From Planctomycetota bacterium (GTDB taxonomy: Bacteria > Planctomycetota > Phycisphaerae > Phycisphaerales > SM1A02): 6,241 nucleotides of DNA. The notes under the pieces were generated by a model, which saw nothing but the letters and a program-made list of their open reading frames with translations, made no database searches and was not told the origin of the DNA. The position numbers were made by a program, and so were the translations under genes. The stretch covers positions 1 through 6,241 of the forward strand of contig JACNLR010000160.1 in assembly GCA_014381385.1 (NCBI GenBank), in the 5' to 3' direction. Positions 1 through 5,523 of this stretch are shown in pieces (position 1 is the first letter of the stretch; each line of letters opens with the position of its first letter).

Positions 1-2
1 TC

Positions 3-509
3 AAATCGGCTGTGGTCAGTCGCCGTGTTTGTGCAGAAGTAGCCGAAGAGCTTGATTTAGGAAGAATATTACGTGTTGGAAAGGGAATGAATGGCATAAC
101 CCTTCCTTCCTCAGTCACTGGAGCTGCTTATGAAGCGATTATTGGTGCTATTTACCTTGATGGTGGCTTTGAGCCTGCTAGAGCGTTTATCCTTAGCACT
201 CTAGGTTCACGCATCGAAGAAGCTGCTGCTTCAACCCATCAAGAAAACTATAAATCCGTCCTGCAGCAAGTTGGCCAAAAAATGGCTGGTAGTACGCCCT
301 CGTACGTTGTACTTGATGAAAAAGGTCCCGATCACGCAAAGTGTTTTGAAATATGCGTACAGCTTGGAGGACACCAATATCCAGCAAAGTGGGGTCCATC
401 AAAAAAACAAGCAGAACAACTCGCAGCCCTCGAAGCGCTCAAAAAACTCGACCTCGCTCAAGTAACAGCAGATGGTTCAATCAGTATCAAAGAGATTCAA
501 GGCGAATAA
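3..509 (+). CDS. rnc: Ribonuclease III, C-terminal part (5' end outside the window)
   Basis: RNase III cuts double-stranded RNA in rRNA processing and mRNA turnover, in the cytoplasm. The frame is open to the left edge, so the GTG at 12 is an internal Val and about 70 N-terminal residues, including the ERLEFLGD-type signature, are missing. Numbering from that Val as residue 1, the end of the RNase III domain is visible (GKGM, then YEAIIGAIYLDGG at 40-52), with Glu41 matching the catalytic Glu117 of the E. coli enzyme. A linker leads to a full double-stranded-RNA-binding domain at about 78-146, with KSVLQQ, GPDHAKCF and the SKKQAEQLAA helix start. Residue 38, where the family usually has the metal-binding Asp (E. 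coli Asp114), reads Ala. The last 13 bp overlap the 3' end of the convergent gene at 497-1351. The family assignment is secure; activity cannot be judged without the N-terminal half. Confidence 0.93.
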   Translation, partial: KSAVVSRRVCAEVAEELDLGRILRVGKGMNGITLPSSVTGAAYEAIIGAIYLDGGFEPARAFILSTLGSRIEEAAASTHQENYKSVLQQVGQKMAGSTPSYVVLDEKGPDHAKCFEICVQLGGHQYPAKWGPSKKQAEQLAALEALKKLDLAQVTADGSISIKEIQGE

Positions 510-1351
510 CCACGCAACGGGCGAATTCGACGTACTCCATCACCATCGGCATCAAGTATTTCGATTATTCCACGGTGTTCCTCATCTGACTTCATTATCA
601 CAACAGGTATGCCACGCTGATTTGCTACCGTCATAGCACCACCTCCAGTAGTGCCAATAGTTGATGCAATGAAGACTGGAACGCCACGAGCGTTCAATAT
701 GTTCAATCGACCGCCTTCCTCCGTTGCAGCGAGTACGCCCATTTTTTTACCTGATGAAGAATTCACAACAACACCGCCGCCAACATCTGGAATCATGAGC
801 ATTTCAGAGACAACATTACCTGCCGCATCAGCAATCTGGAAACGCCCGTTTGCTTTTGGATCACTTGCTACAACTGCTACGGGTACACCCTGCTCGTTTT
901 GAATATGCAATGATGCATTTGCACCGCTGAGCGTAAGTGCGCCACTAGCAAACTGGGAGAGTTCCTCTCCTTTTTCATTCCATAAGGAGAAGCTGCCCCC
1001 TTGGTCTGCTGACCAAAGCCCCGCAACATTGGTACCAGCATCGTCCCAAATCGCCACGTCTCCACCACTTGGCGTGCTTGAAACTCGAAGTAAATTGACT
1101 CCACTTTGGTTATATAAATCAATTCGCCCGCCAACGTCAGTTTTGGCTATCGAAACAACGGGCGTTCCGGAATCGCCAAGAACATCAATTCTATTGACGA
1201 CAAGGTGGTCAATGACCGTTGGTCCTACAGCATCAGCAGCGAGCAAAAGTCCACCAGCCACTAGAACGCAAGAGGCCATGCGCCACCTCCGCACGCTTTT
1301 GTGGAGCGTACTAAGTTGTTGTTCAATTTGGGTAAGTCGTTCATTGTTCAT
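497..1351 (-). CDS. Membrane-anchored repeat protein, probable beta-solenoid, function unknown
   Basis: I do not recognise a named family. The 284-residue protein starts with a short polar, coiled-coil-like segment (2-23, NNERLTQIEQQL...), then one hydrophobic helix (about 25-43, VLVAGGLLLAADAVG) that should anchor it in the membrane or act as an uncleaved signal. The rest (about 51-272) is built from ten repeats, each a short strand, an [N/D]xxG turn and another strand (LYNQSGVNLL, LWNEKGEEL, ILNARGVPVF, VANQRGIPVV), often followed by a GG pair. The turn glycines fall at residues 62, 84, 106, 128, 155, 178, 201, 223, 247 and 270, a 22-27-residue period that suggests a solenoid. The ATG at 1351 is chosen because AAAGGA lies 7 bases upstream; a longer frame from a TTG at 1396 has no such site. 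It is divergent from the sigma-factor gene. A scaffold or binding role outside the cytoplasm is a guess. Confidence 0.8.
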   Translation of the reverse strand: MNNERLTQIEQQLSTLHKSVRRWRMASCVLVAGGLLLAADAVGPTVIDHLVVNRIDVLGDSGTPVVSIAKTDVGGRIDLYNQSGVNLLRVSSTPSGGDVAIWDDAGTNVAGLWSADQGGSFSLWNEKGEELSQFASGALTLSGANASLHIQNEQGVPVAVVASDPKANGRFQIADAAGNVVSEMLMIPDVGGGVVVNSSSGKKMGVLAATEEGGRLNILNARGVPVFIASTIGTTGGGAMTVANQRGIPVVIMKSDEEHRGIIEILDADGDGVRRIRPLRGYSP

Positions 1352-1358
1352 GGGTATA

Positions 1359-1364
1359 TCCTTT
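1359..1364 (-). promoter_or_regulatory. Ribosome binding site fixing the solenoid gene start
   Basis: On the minus strand this reads AAAGGA, 7 bases before the ATG at 1351. It supports that ATG over the in-frame TTG at 1396, which would add 15 residues. Confidence 0.65.
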
Positions 1365-1412
1365 ATTACTCCTAAGCAAGAATCGTTGAAACTCAAGCCT
1401 AGATTGGTTTAT

Positions 1413-1429
1413 CGTACTTTGACGTACTT
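1413..1429. repeat. Direct repeat CGTACTT x2 in the divergent intergenic region
   Basis: CGTACTT occurs at 1413-1419 and again at 1423-1429, one helical turn (10 bp) apart, inside the 148-bp region between the two divergent genes. Two half-sites on the same DNA face could be bound by a regulator or by the sigma factor encoded next door. The repeat itself is seen; the role is inference. No convincing -35/-10 pair was found around it on either strand. Confidence 0.35.
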
Positions 1430-1499
1430 GAAAGATAGTTATTGCGTCACAACTTTCTGCGATTGTCTTGCCATTACGGCCATTTTCGTAGGATATCGT

Positions 1500-2102
1500 A
1501 TGATGTACATGATGGATGATCAAAAACAAGTAACTCAAATGTTAGATGCTGTTGCACAAGGTGACGATAACGCAGCAACTGAACTTTGGGAAGCGGTTTA
1601 CCGCGAAGTGCATCATATGGCGATAAGCCGCCTTGCGCGTGAACGACAAACGGCGAGTTTACAACCAACGATGATTGTCAACGAAATCTACATGCGAATG
1701 TGGCCCAAAGATAAACCTCCACCGAATTGGGAAAACCGAAGGCATTTCTTCGGTTCTATTGCTCGCGTCATGGAACAGTTTCTCATCGATACTGCGCGTA
1801 AACGAAACCGGTTAAAACGAGGTGGCGATCGAAAACGCGTGCCACTTACTATGGCTGAAGGCGAGTTATCCAAATTGGCAACTATAGATGGCGAAGCGTT
1901 AGAGTCTTTGGTTGAAGCAGTACGCAGATTGGCAATTGATTTGCCCCAAGCAGCAGAGGTAGTTCGGCTCCGGTACATTGCTGGCTTTACAGCAAAGCAA
2001 ACTGCCGCTGCTCTTGAAATTGAATTGAATCAAGTAACCAAGGATTGGGAATATGCGCGAGCTTGGCTCCGCAGGGAGCTTAAAAAAACAGAGAGTGAAT
2101 AA
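1500..2102 (+). CDS. ECF-type RNA polymerase sigma factor (TIGR02999 / PF07638-like)
   Basis: An alternative sigma factor that would direct RNA polymerase to a dedicated promoter set. The 200-residue product has the layout of the planctomycete/acidobacterial ECF-like group. A sigma-2 region spans about 15-105: QPTMIVNEIYMRMW, then HFFGSIARVMEQFLIDTARKRNRLKRGG, the hallmark segment of the group. An acidic linker follows, then sigma-4 at about 145-193 (LPQAAEVVRLRYIAGFTAKQTAAAL helix-turn-helix). No anti-sigma domain or C-terminal extension is present. AGGA at 1490-1493 lies 6 bases before the ATG at 1500; ATGs at 1503, 1509 and 1512 are alternatives. The frame stays open back to 1029, but that part lies antisense to the solenoid gene and has no family resemblance. 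A small membrane peptide and a Ser/Thr kinase follow on the same strand. Genes of this sigma type are often paired with such kinases, so control by phosphorylation is plausible but not shown here. Confidence 0.9.
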   Translation: MMYMMDDQKQVTQMLDAVAQGDDNAATELWEAVYREVHHMAISRLARERQTASLQPTMIVNEIYMRMWPKDKPPPNWENRRHFFGSIARVMEQFLIDTARKRNRLKRGGDRKRVPLTMAEGELSKLATIDGEALESLVEAVRRLAIDLPQAAEVVRLRYIAGFTAKQTAAALEIELNQVTKDWEYARAWLRRELKKTESE

Positions 2103-2133
2103 ATAAAGATACTAATTCTGTAATCGTTATGAA

Positions 2134-2143
2134 AGAGCGCATG
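2134..2143 (+). promoter_or_regulatory. Leader motif AGAGCGCATG (copy 1 of 2)
   Basis: This 10-mer lies between the sigma-factor gene and the small-peptide gene and recurs exactly at 5191-5200, upstream of the first beta-helix gene. It follows an A/T-rich TATGAA (2128-2133) that could be a -10 element. A shared promoter or operator is possible. A repeated 10-mer in a window of this size can easily be chance; what argues for it is that both copies lie in short intergenic regions. Confidence 0.25.
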
Positions 2144-2175
2144 GATGTATAACCGCTAATGGTGGCGGGCAATAC

Positions 2176-2181
2176 AAGGGA
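2176..2181 (+). promoter_or_regulatory. Ribosome binding site for the small-peptide gene
   Basis: AAGGGA lies 7 bases before the ATG at 2189. It selects this ATG over the in-frame ATG at 2159, which has no purine-rich sequence at a proper distance. Confidence 0.55.
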
Positions 2182-2188
2182 TCAAAAA

Positions 2189-2440
2189 ATGAAATTCAAA
2201 CCAATTCTACGCAGGCCATTAACTTTACAAGAGCAGCGCTCATTCGGATCGATTGCACTTACGCTTGTTGTTATTCTTTTCTTGCAGTTCACAACTGGCT
2301 GCGGACCTTCAAAATCAAAGCAAAAACCTTCGGCACAGCAGTGCGTTGCAACGTGCAAACTCTCCCCTTGTTCAAAAAGAACAAGCACCACAGGAGGCAA
2401 TTGCAAGGCGCAGCTAGTCCGAGTACGGTGTTATGAATGA
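2189..2440 (+). CDS. Small membrane or lipoprotein-like peptide, function unknown
   Basis: An 83-residue product not recognised as a known family. A basic N-terminus (MKFKPILRRPL) leads into a hydrophobic segment at about 20-35 (SIALTLVVILFLQF), followed by TTGCG. Cys38 could be lipidated, but the -3 position is Thr rather than the usual Leu/Val/Ile, so the lipobox is weak; a plain membrane anchor is the alternative. The tail is short and rich in Cys, Ser and Lys (six Cys after residue 40). The stop overlaps the kinase start (ATGA at 2437-2440), which suggests translational coupling. The tail looks compositionally odd. From about 2340 the +1 frame instead reads an ordinary Gln/Ala-rich peptide ending at a TAG at 2415-2417, so a frameshift within this gene is possible. 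Its place between sigma factor and kinase suggests a part in the same pathway; that is inference. Confidence 0.55.
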   Translation: MKFKPILRRPLTLQEQRSFGSIALTLVVILFLQFTTGCGPSKSKQKPSAQQCVATCKLSPCSKRTSTTGGNCKAQLVRVRCYE

Positions 2441-3399
2441 GTAACCACGACCGCATCAAAGAATTGTTTCACGCTGCCGTGGGAATGGCATTCGCAGAGC
2501 GTGAAGCTTTTCTTGATTGCGAATGCGGCGATAACGATGCGTTGAGAGCGGAAGTCGATTCGCTGCTTGATAATCATTTTACGTCAGATCAAACGGTAGA
2601 ACCGAGTGACTTTGTTGGCGTATCGGTGGATTACAAAGAAGGCGATTCAATCGGTGCATTCAAAATACTCAACGTGCTTGGTGAAGGTGGAATGGGAATT
2701 GTTTACCTCGCCGAGCAGAGTGAACCAGTGAAGAGGCGTGTTGCACTGAAAGTAATTCGCGTAGGGATGGATACTAAACAGATTGTTGCAAGGTTTGAAG
2801 CGGAGCGTCAGGCGCTTGCCATTATGAATCATCCTAGCATTGCGAAGGTTTTTGAAGCTGGCGCAACGAAAGAAGGGCGTCCATATTTTGTGATGGAGCA
2901 TGTAAAAGGGGTGCCGATTACTGAAGCGTGTGACTTGGGGAAACTTACAGTGGTAAAGCGTTTGAAACTGCTCGCAAAAGTTTGCGACGCGGTTCAGCAC
3001 GCACATACAAAGGGTATTATTCATCGCGACTTGAAGCCTGGGAACATTCTCGTCATGGTGAACGATAAAAAAGAATACGTACCAAAAATTATTGATTTTG
3101 GCGTTGCAAAAGCGACGAGTCAACAGTTGACGGACAAGACAATTGCAACTCAGGTTGGGCGATTTGTGGGAACGCCTGCGTACATGTCACCTGAACAAGC
3201 AGACTTAAGGGCGAGCGACATCGATACGCGCAGTGATGTCTATGCGTTGGGTGTCATCATGTACGAAGTACTCACAGGTAGACCACCTTTTGATCCAAAG
3301 TCATTACGAGAAGCTGGCCTTGAAAAATGCGGGAGATTATTCGCGAACAAGATCCTCCAAGGCCCTCAACGCAACTTTCAACGTTTGATGAAAAAATAG
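2437..3399 (+). CDS. Ser/Thr protein kinase, N-terminal portion (frame broken near 3325)
   Basis: A Hanks-type kinase of the class paired with ECF sigma factors in Planctomycetes. Residues 1-47 form the usual helical lead-in (RIKELFHAAV...EREAFLDCECG...ALRAEVDSLL). The kinase domain starts near 74 and has the glycine loop LGEGGMGIVY (81-90), Lys105 in VALK, the alpha-C region FEAERQAL (120-127), HRDLKPGN (196-203, catalytic Asp198), DFG (220-222), GTPAYMSPEQ (245-254) and DVYALGVIMYEVLTGRPPFD (267-286). All catalytic residues are present, so the enzyme should be active if made whole. Family resemblance ends at residue 297 (LREAGLEK); the last 23 residues are out of frame and unlike the family. 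The continuation lies in another frame from 3327. As it stands the product would lack the last C-lobe helices, the membrane anchor and the TPR domain. The start overlaps the preceding stop (ATGA) and has no strong ribosome site of its own. Confidence 0.88.
   Translation: MSNHDRIKELFHAAVGMAFAEREAFLDCECGDNDALRAEVDSLLDNHFTSDQTVEPSDFVGVSVDYKEGDSIGAFKILNVLGEGGMGIVYLAEQSEPVKRRVALKVIRVGMDTKQIVARFEAERQALAIMNHPSIAKVFEAGATKEGRPYFVMEHVKGVPITEACDLGKLTVVKRLKLLAKVCDAVQHAHTKGIIHRDLKPGNILVMVNDKKEYVPKIIDFGVAKATSQQLTDKTIATQVGRFVGTPAYMSPEQADLRASDIDTRSDVYALGVIMYEVLTGRPPFDPKSLREAGLEKCGRLFANKILQGPQRNFQRLMKK
3318..3329 (+). other. Frameshift site in the kinase gene (run of five A)
   Basis: The upstream frame reads CTT GAA AAA TGC GGG. 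With one more A it would read CTT GAA AAA ATG CGG GAG, joining residue 297 of the upstream frame to the Met at 3327 and giving LREAGLEKMREIIREQDPPRP, the normal continuation of this kinase family with no gap or extra residue. The restored gene would run 2437-5135 and encode 899 residues. A one-base loss in an A run is a common sequencing or assembly error. A true mutation is the next possibility. Programmed -1 slippage is less likely: AAA can slip back onto AAA, but the preceding codon GAA would have to re-pair on TGA. Confidence 0.85.
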
Positions 3400-5135
3400 C
3401 CTCTCGAATTGCCAGCGCAAGACAGCTTGGCGTATATGCCCTTGCAGGAATATTGCGTAAAGAACTCGAGTGGATACCATTGAGAGCACTTCGAAAAGCA
3501 CCAAACGAGCGGTACGATTCTGCGAAATCGATGGGGGACGATATTAGACGATATTTGGCAGGTGACCCGCTTGAGGCAGGGCCTGAATCGACTCTATACC
3601 GCATAAAGAAAAGTATTCGCAAGCATAAAGGGGCGTTTGCTGCAACTGCGATTATTGTGTTGTTGCTACTTGTTGGCATAGTTGGAACTTCTACGGGATG
3701 GTCAAGTGCTCGCCGCCAAGCAGCAATAGCCGTGGAAGAGAAAGATCGTGCTGAGGCAGTTAAAGATTTCGTTACAACGATGCTGGCTTCTGTTGATCCA
3801 GAAATTTCAGGGGTTATGGATAAAGAATTAATGAAACTGGTACTTGCAGAGGCGTCCGACAAAGTGGACATAGCGTTCAAGGATCGACCGCTACTAGAAG
3901 CTAAACTGAGGGTAACTATTGGCAACACATACAAGTCACTCGGTAACTATGCATTGGCGAAAGAGCAGTTATCAGAAGCATTGCAACTTGCAAAGCAAAG
4001 TGAAAAAACAAATTCGCTCTTTTTCGCCGAATGTCTAAACGACACGGGTCTTGTACTGCAGGCACTCGGTGAATTCGATACAGCGAAACAAATGTTTGAA
4101 GAGAGTGTCTTCATTCGATCAAGGGAAGTCGGCGAGTTCCATCAAAGCACGTTGAATTCTATTGGCAATATTGGCGGGCTTGCATCTGCTCGAGGTGATT
4201 TGGATGAAGCAGAAAAGGTGTACCGAAAAAATCTTAAACTTTCGATACAACATCTTGGTGAAATTGACCAACAAACAATTACTGCGACGAATAATTTGGC
4301 TGCGCTGCTTAGTGAAATCGGCAGATTTGAAGAAGCAGAGCCACTTTTTACACAATCGTTAGCAGCAAGGCGCAAACATTTAACGGATTTGCATCCACTT
4401 ACTCTTGCGTCTGCGTCAAACTTAGCAACATGGTACCAGCGGATGGGTAGATACGAAGAGTCTGAGAAATTGATGCGAGAAGCGTACGAGGGAAGATTAC
4501 AAGTATTGGGCGAGGCTCATACAGAGACACTTACTTCGATGGCAAATCTCGGAGGTCTTCTCGATTACATGAAGAAACACGAGGAAGCGAACGTATATTT
4601 AGTTGCAGCGCTTGAAGGTCAAGAAAAACGCATGGGACCCGACGCTGTCAATACATGTATGGCAGCAACAAACCTCGGCGTAAATCTCTACCACCTTGGA
4701 GATGTGGAAGGGGCAACTGTGCACCTTCAGCGAGCGTTTGATGGGTTTATGCAATCGCTTGGTCCGACACACTCTTACACGCTAAGTCTGATGAATAGTT
4801 TGGCTGTCATGTACGAACAGAGTGGAAAAATTGATGAGGCAATTGCGTATTACAAACAATCACTCGAAACCCAACGTGCAATATTGGATCCAAGGCACCC
4901 CACGATTCTAGAAACTGCGCACAACTTCGGAATTACACTCATGGATTTGAAACGGTACGAAGAAGCAGAGCGGTACTTACTTGAGGCCTTGGCAGGATGG
5001 CAGACGCTGCAACACCAAAATGAACAGTTGACGCTGCCGTACATAGTAGATCTCTACATAGCATGGGAGAAGCCAGAAACAGCAGCCAAATATCGTGCGA
5101 TGCTCAGCGCAGAAAAGGGCTCTTCTGCTGAATAA
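3327..5135 (+). CDS. Ser/Thr kinase, C-terminal portion: end of kinase domain, membrane helix, TPR domain
   Basis: The second part of the broken kinase gene, 602 residues from the Met at 3327. Residues 1-78 complete the C-lobe (REIIREQDPPRPST; KELEWIPLRALRKAPNERYD; DDIRRYLAGDPLEAGP). A membrane helix follows at about 103-123 (FAATAIIVLLLLVGIVGTS), then an alpha-helical linker (about 127-180). About nine tetratricopeptide repeats of 42-44 residues fill 190-560, of the TPR_10/TPR_12, kinesin-light-chain-like type (for example NNLAALLSEIGRFEEAEPLF, SLAVMYEQSGKIDEAIAYYK), plus a partial last one to about 592. With the kinase domain cytoplasmic, the TPR array would lie outside the membrane and could be the sensing or protein-binding part. 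The ATG at 3327 has no ribosome site at a proper distance and falls inside a conserved family segment, so it is probably not a real start; the frame belongs to the gene beginning at 2437. Confidence 0.85.
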   Translation: MREIIREQDPPRPSTQLSTFDEKIASRIASARQLGVYALAGILRKELEWIPLRALRKAPNERYDSAKSMGDDIRRYLAGDPLEAGPESTLYRIKKSIRKHKGAFAATAIIVLLLLVGIVGTSTGWSSARRQAAIAVEEKDRAEAVKDFVTTMLASVDPEISGVMDKELMKLVLAEASDKVDIAFKDRPLLEAKLRVTIGNTYKSLGNYALAKEQLSEALQLAKQSEKTNSLFFAECLNDTGLVLQALGEFDTAKQMFEESVFIRSREVGEFHQSTLNSIGNIGGLASARGDLDEAEKVYRKNLKLSIQHLGEIDQQTITATNNLAALLSEIGRFEEAEPLFTQSLAARRKHLTDLHPLTLASASNLATWYQRMGRYEESEKLMREAYEGRLQVLGEAHTETLTSMANLGGLLDYMKKHEEANVYLVAALEGQEKRMGPDAVNTCMAATNLGVNLYHLGDVEGATVHLQRAFDGFMQSLGPTHSYTLSLMNSLAVMYEQSGKIDEAIAYYKQSLETQRAILDPRHPTILETAHNFGITLMDLKRYEEAERYLLEALAGWQTLQHQNEQLTLPYIVDLYIAWEKPETAAKYRAMLSAEKGSSAE

Positions 5136-5164
5136 TGGCACTTTTTCGCTTCATGCAATTTTTC

Positions 5165-5191
5165 TTGAATAATTTTAAATTCCTGTAAATA
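5165..5191 (+). promoter_or_regulatory. Possible promoter of the first beta-helix gene
   Basis: TTGAAT (5165-5170) and TAAATA (5186-5191) could be -35 and -10 elements, but the spacer is only 15 bp. The -35 sits in ATTTTTCTTG (5158-5167), which recurs exactly at 5451-5460 in front of the second beta-helix gene. This suggests the two leaders are copies of one ancestral promoter region. Confidence 0.25.
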
Positions 5192-5200
5192 GAGCGCATG
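5191..5200 (+). promoter_or_regulatory. Leader motif AGAGCGCATG (copy 2 of 2)
   Basis: Exact second copy of the 10-mer at 2134-2143, again just after an A/T-rich stretch in an intergenic region. A shortened version, CGAGCG, sits in the same place after the -10-like CATAAT at 5481-5486. Confidence 0.25.
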
Positions 5201-5203
5201 TAG

Positions 5204-5238
5204 TTGTACACGGACTTTTTTAATCTAAGGATGTACAA
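5204..5238 (+). repeat. Inverted repeat TTGTACA/TGTACAA around the ribosome site
   Basis: The arms at 5204-5210 and 5232-5238 are perfectly complementary over 7 bp. The 21-base loop holds the AAGG ribosome site (5227-5230), and the right arm touches the ATG at 5239. It could form a hairpin at the translation start or be an operator palindrome. The arms are weak in G/C, so a stable RNA structure is uncertain. Confidence 0.35.
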
Positions 5239-5451
5239 ATGAAATACGCACTCGCAATCTTACTCACTTCCGTAGCATCAAGCCATGCACTCGCCGACAC
5301 TTGGGCAGTGAGCGCAAGCGGTAAAGCAGACTTTACAACTATCCAAGAAGCGGTGGACGCAGCAGCTTGCTTTGACGACGTTCTTGTCATGCCCGTAAGG
5401 GATTCAGCAGTTTTAGAATGCAATACAAATGCTCAAATTCAAAAAAATTGA
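5239..5451 (+). CDS. Truncated secreted beta-helix paralogue (likely remnant)
   Basis: A 70-residue product with a signal peptide (about 1-19, MKYALAILLTSVASSHALA, cleavage before DTW). The block TWAVSASGKADFTTIQEAVDAAACFDDVLVMP then aligns without gaps to TWTVDDDGGNADFTTIQEAIDASSNGDEILVMP in the protein encoded at 5524-6207. This is the conserved N-terminal start of a parallel beta-helix family. The likeness ends after Pro52 (base 5394), where the paralogue goes on with GTYTGTGNW; the last 18 residues here are unlike it and stop soon. None of the beta-helix rungs are present. The gene keeps a fair start (AAGG at 5227-5230, 8 bases upstream), so a short secreted peptide may still be made, but a deletion remnant of a tandem duplicate is the simplest reading. 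The DNA of the shared block has diverged at many codon positions, so the duplication is not recent. Confidence 0.6.
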   Translation: MKYALAILLTSVASSHALADTWAVSASGKADFTTIQEAVDAAACFDDVLVMPVRDSAVLECNTNAQIQKN

Positions 5452-5457
5452 TTTTTC

Positions 5458-5486
5458 TTGCATCGACAGGCGTTTAGTGTCATAAT
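5458..5486 (+). promoter_or_regulatory. Putative promoter of the second beta-helix gene
   Basis: CATAAT (5481-5486) differs from the sigma-70 -10 consensus at one base and is preceded by TGT, making an extended -10. TTGCAT (5458-5463) lies 17 bp upstream as a poor -35. A start near 5493 would give a leader of about 30 bases carrying the strong ribosome site. Confidence 0.45.
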
Positions 5487-5509
5487 CGAGCGTCCTGTTG
5501 GTTCATTTG

Positions 5510-5517
5510 AAGGAGGT
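5510..5517 (+). promoter_or_regulatory. Strong ribosome binding site fixing the start at 5524
   Basis: AAGGAGGT, a near-perfect anti-16S match, lies 6 bases before the ATG at 5524. It rules out the upstream in-frame TTG at 5458 as the start. Confidence 0.8.
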
Positions 5518-5523
5518 AGGTTA

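Noticed and set aside
1352..1396. TTG at 1396 as start of the minus-strand solenoid gene.
   Set aside because: The ATG at 1351 has AAAGGA 7 bases upstream, and the extra 15 residues add nothing recognisable.
1386..1447. TTGACG at 1419-1424 as a -35 element for the sigma-factor gene.
   Set aside because: No acceptable -10 sequence at 16-18 bp downstream.
1029..1499. A long open frame extending upstream of the sigma factor, adding about 157 residues.
   Set aside because: Most of it is antisense to the solenoid gene, has no sigma-factor likeness, and the ATG at 1500 has AGGA at a suitable distance.
3327..3329. ATG at 3327 as a true independent start of a separate TPR protein.
   Set aside because: No ribosome site at a proper distance, and the Met lies inside a conserved kinase segment that continues from the other frame.
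3318..3329. Classical programmed -1 frameshift.
   Set aside because: The site lacks a proper X XXY YYZ heptamer (GAA would have to re-pair on TGA), and five A is short for transcriptional slippage. Kept only as a lesser alternative.
3272..3934. A 220-codon minus-strand open frame.
   Set aside because: It lies opposite the kinase gene across the frame break, is Ser/Ala-rich shadow sequence, and shows no domain.
5136..5203. Rho-independent terminator after the kinase gene.
   Set aside because: T runs are present, but no G/C-rich stem precedes any of them.
5458..5523. TTG at 5458 as start of the second beta-helix gene.
   Set aside because: It overlaps the likely promoter; the ATG at 5524 has AAGGAGGT at ideal spacing and begins a proper signal peptide.
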